A stretch of DNA of 64,000 nucleotides. It comes from Paralithodes platypus (taxonomy: Eukaryota > Arthropoda > Malacostraca > Decapoda > Lithodidae). The notes under the pieces are model-generated. The model ran no database searches and was not told where the DNA came from. It saw only the letters and a list, made by a program, of their open reading frames with translations. This document shows positions 63,845-64,000 of the stretch, piece after piece. The number at the start of each line of letters is the position of its first letter. Within the stretch, counting starts at the first letter, position 1. A program made the position numbers and the translations under genes. The DNA is taken from contig CM064506.1 in assembly GCA_032716605.1 (NCBI GenBank), positions 19,764,600 through 19,828,599 on the forward strand, read 5' to 3'.

Positions 63845-64000
63845 AAAATGATGACAATGAGAGGGCCGCTTCAATGCGCACGTTCGACAGGGATCTGCGC
63901 ATGACGGGAACACGGGAGGGGCCTTAAGCGGTAAACTAAGGTAAACCCCCTTTTTCTGCTCTTCTATACTTTTTTCACCTTCGGTGGTAGTTTTGGTTAA
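63845..64000. repeat. DIRS inverted terminal repeat, distal arm (incomplete)
   Basis: Reverse complement matches 55110-55170 plus 56433-56525: 'TTAACCAAAACTACCACCGA', 'GGTTTACCTTAG', 'TTACCGCTTAAGGCCC', 'CAGATCCCTGTCGAACG'. It runs off the window end. Confidence 0.85.

Larger units (their letters stand above)
53393..64000 (-). mobile_element. DIRS-like tyrosine-recombinase retrotransposon (right end beyond window)
   Basis: Read on the minus strand: leader, gag-like region, RT/RNase H and tyrosine recombinase. Long inverted repeats (55110-56525 side versus 63845-64000) and an internal complementary region (56577-56695) that is the inverse of the element's end at 53393-53475. This ITR/ICR layout is specific to DIRS elements. 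Two LINEs (53489-54993 and about 55173-56430) are nested in the left ITR, so the original element is about 7.9 kb or more. All coding parts have frameshifts. Confidence 0.82.

Overview
This is a eukaryotic, AT-leaning, very repeat-rich genomic window with intron-containing genes and no prokaryotic features. The mix of repeats (CR1/Jockey, RTE-like and RNase H-bearing LINEs, a Penelope-like element, a DIRS-like tyrosine-recombinase element, TTAA-flanked MITEs, tRNA-derived SINEs) points to a large invertebrate genome, probably an arthropod and perhaps a decapod crustacean. The phylum is an inference; no marker in the window fixes the species.

One host gene is recognisable, on the + strand: the middle of the gene for the largest subunit of transcription factor TFIIIC (GTF3C1, B-box-binding subunit of the RNA polymerase III machinery). 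I find 14 exons between 5751 and 47529. They total about 2.7 kb of coding sequence (about 902 codons), and reading phase is compatible at all 13 junctions. Both ends of the gene lie outside the window. Its introns are filled with mobile elements.

Layout. 1-5750: a SINE tail, a tRNA-like SINE and a decayed coiled-coil-ORF1 LINE split by a TTAA element. 5751-11961: exons 1 and 2, with SINEs, TTAA elements and an RTE-like LINE between them. 11970-21665: exons 3 and 4, a run of three TTAA elements (one carrying a mariner-like remnant), two dead copies of exon 4 and a minus-strand Jockey-type LINE with a perfect 48-bp palindrome. 21666-30935: a second copy of that LINE, then a nearly complete CR1 element (esterase ORF1 plus endonuclease/RT ORF2) broken by three TTAA elements. 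30936-33378: exons 5 to 9, closely spaced, several preceded by the same intronic repeat. 33379-47529: exons 10 to 14 with more LINEs, a Penelope-like RT and another run of TTAA elements. 47530-53285: SINEs and a LINE split by a PIF/Harbinger-like element. 53393-64000: a DIRS-like element on the minus strand (gag-like region, RT/RNase H, tyrosine recombinase) with inverted terminal repeats and an internal complementary region, itself invaded by two LINEs.

Apart from the TFIIIC gene, nothing here acts as a pathway. The value of the window is a readable insertion history: nested elements with intact target-site duplications give relative ages, two LINE/SINE bodies share one 3' tail, and TTAA elements sit end to end sharing single TTAA sites.
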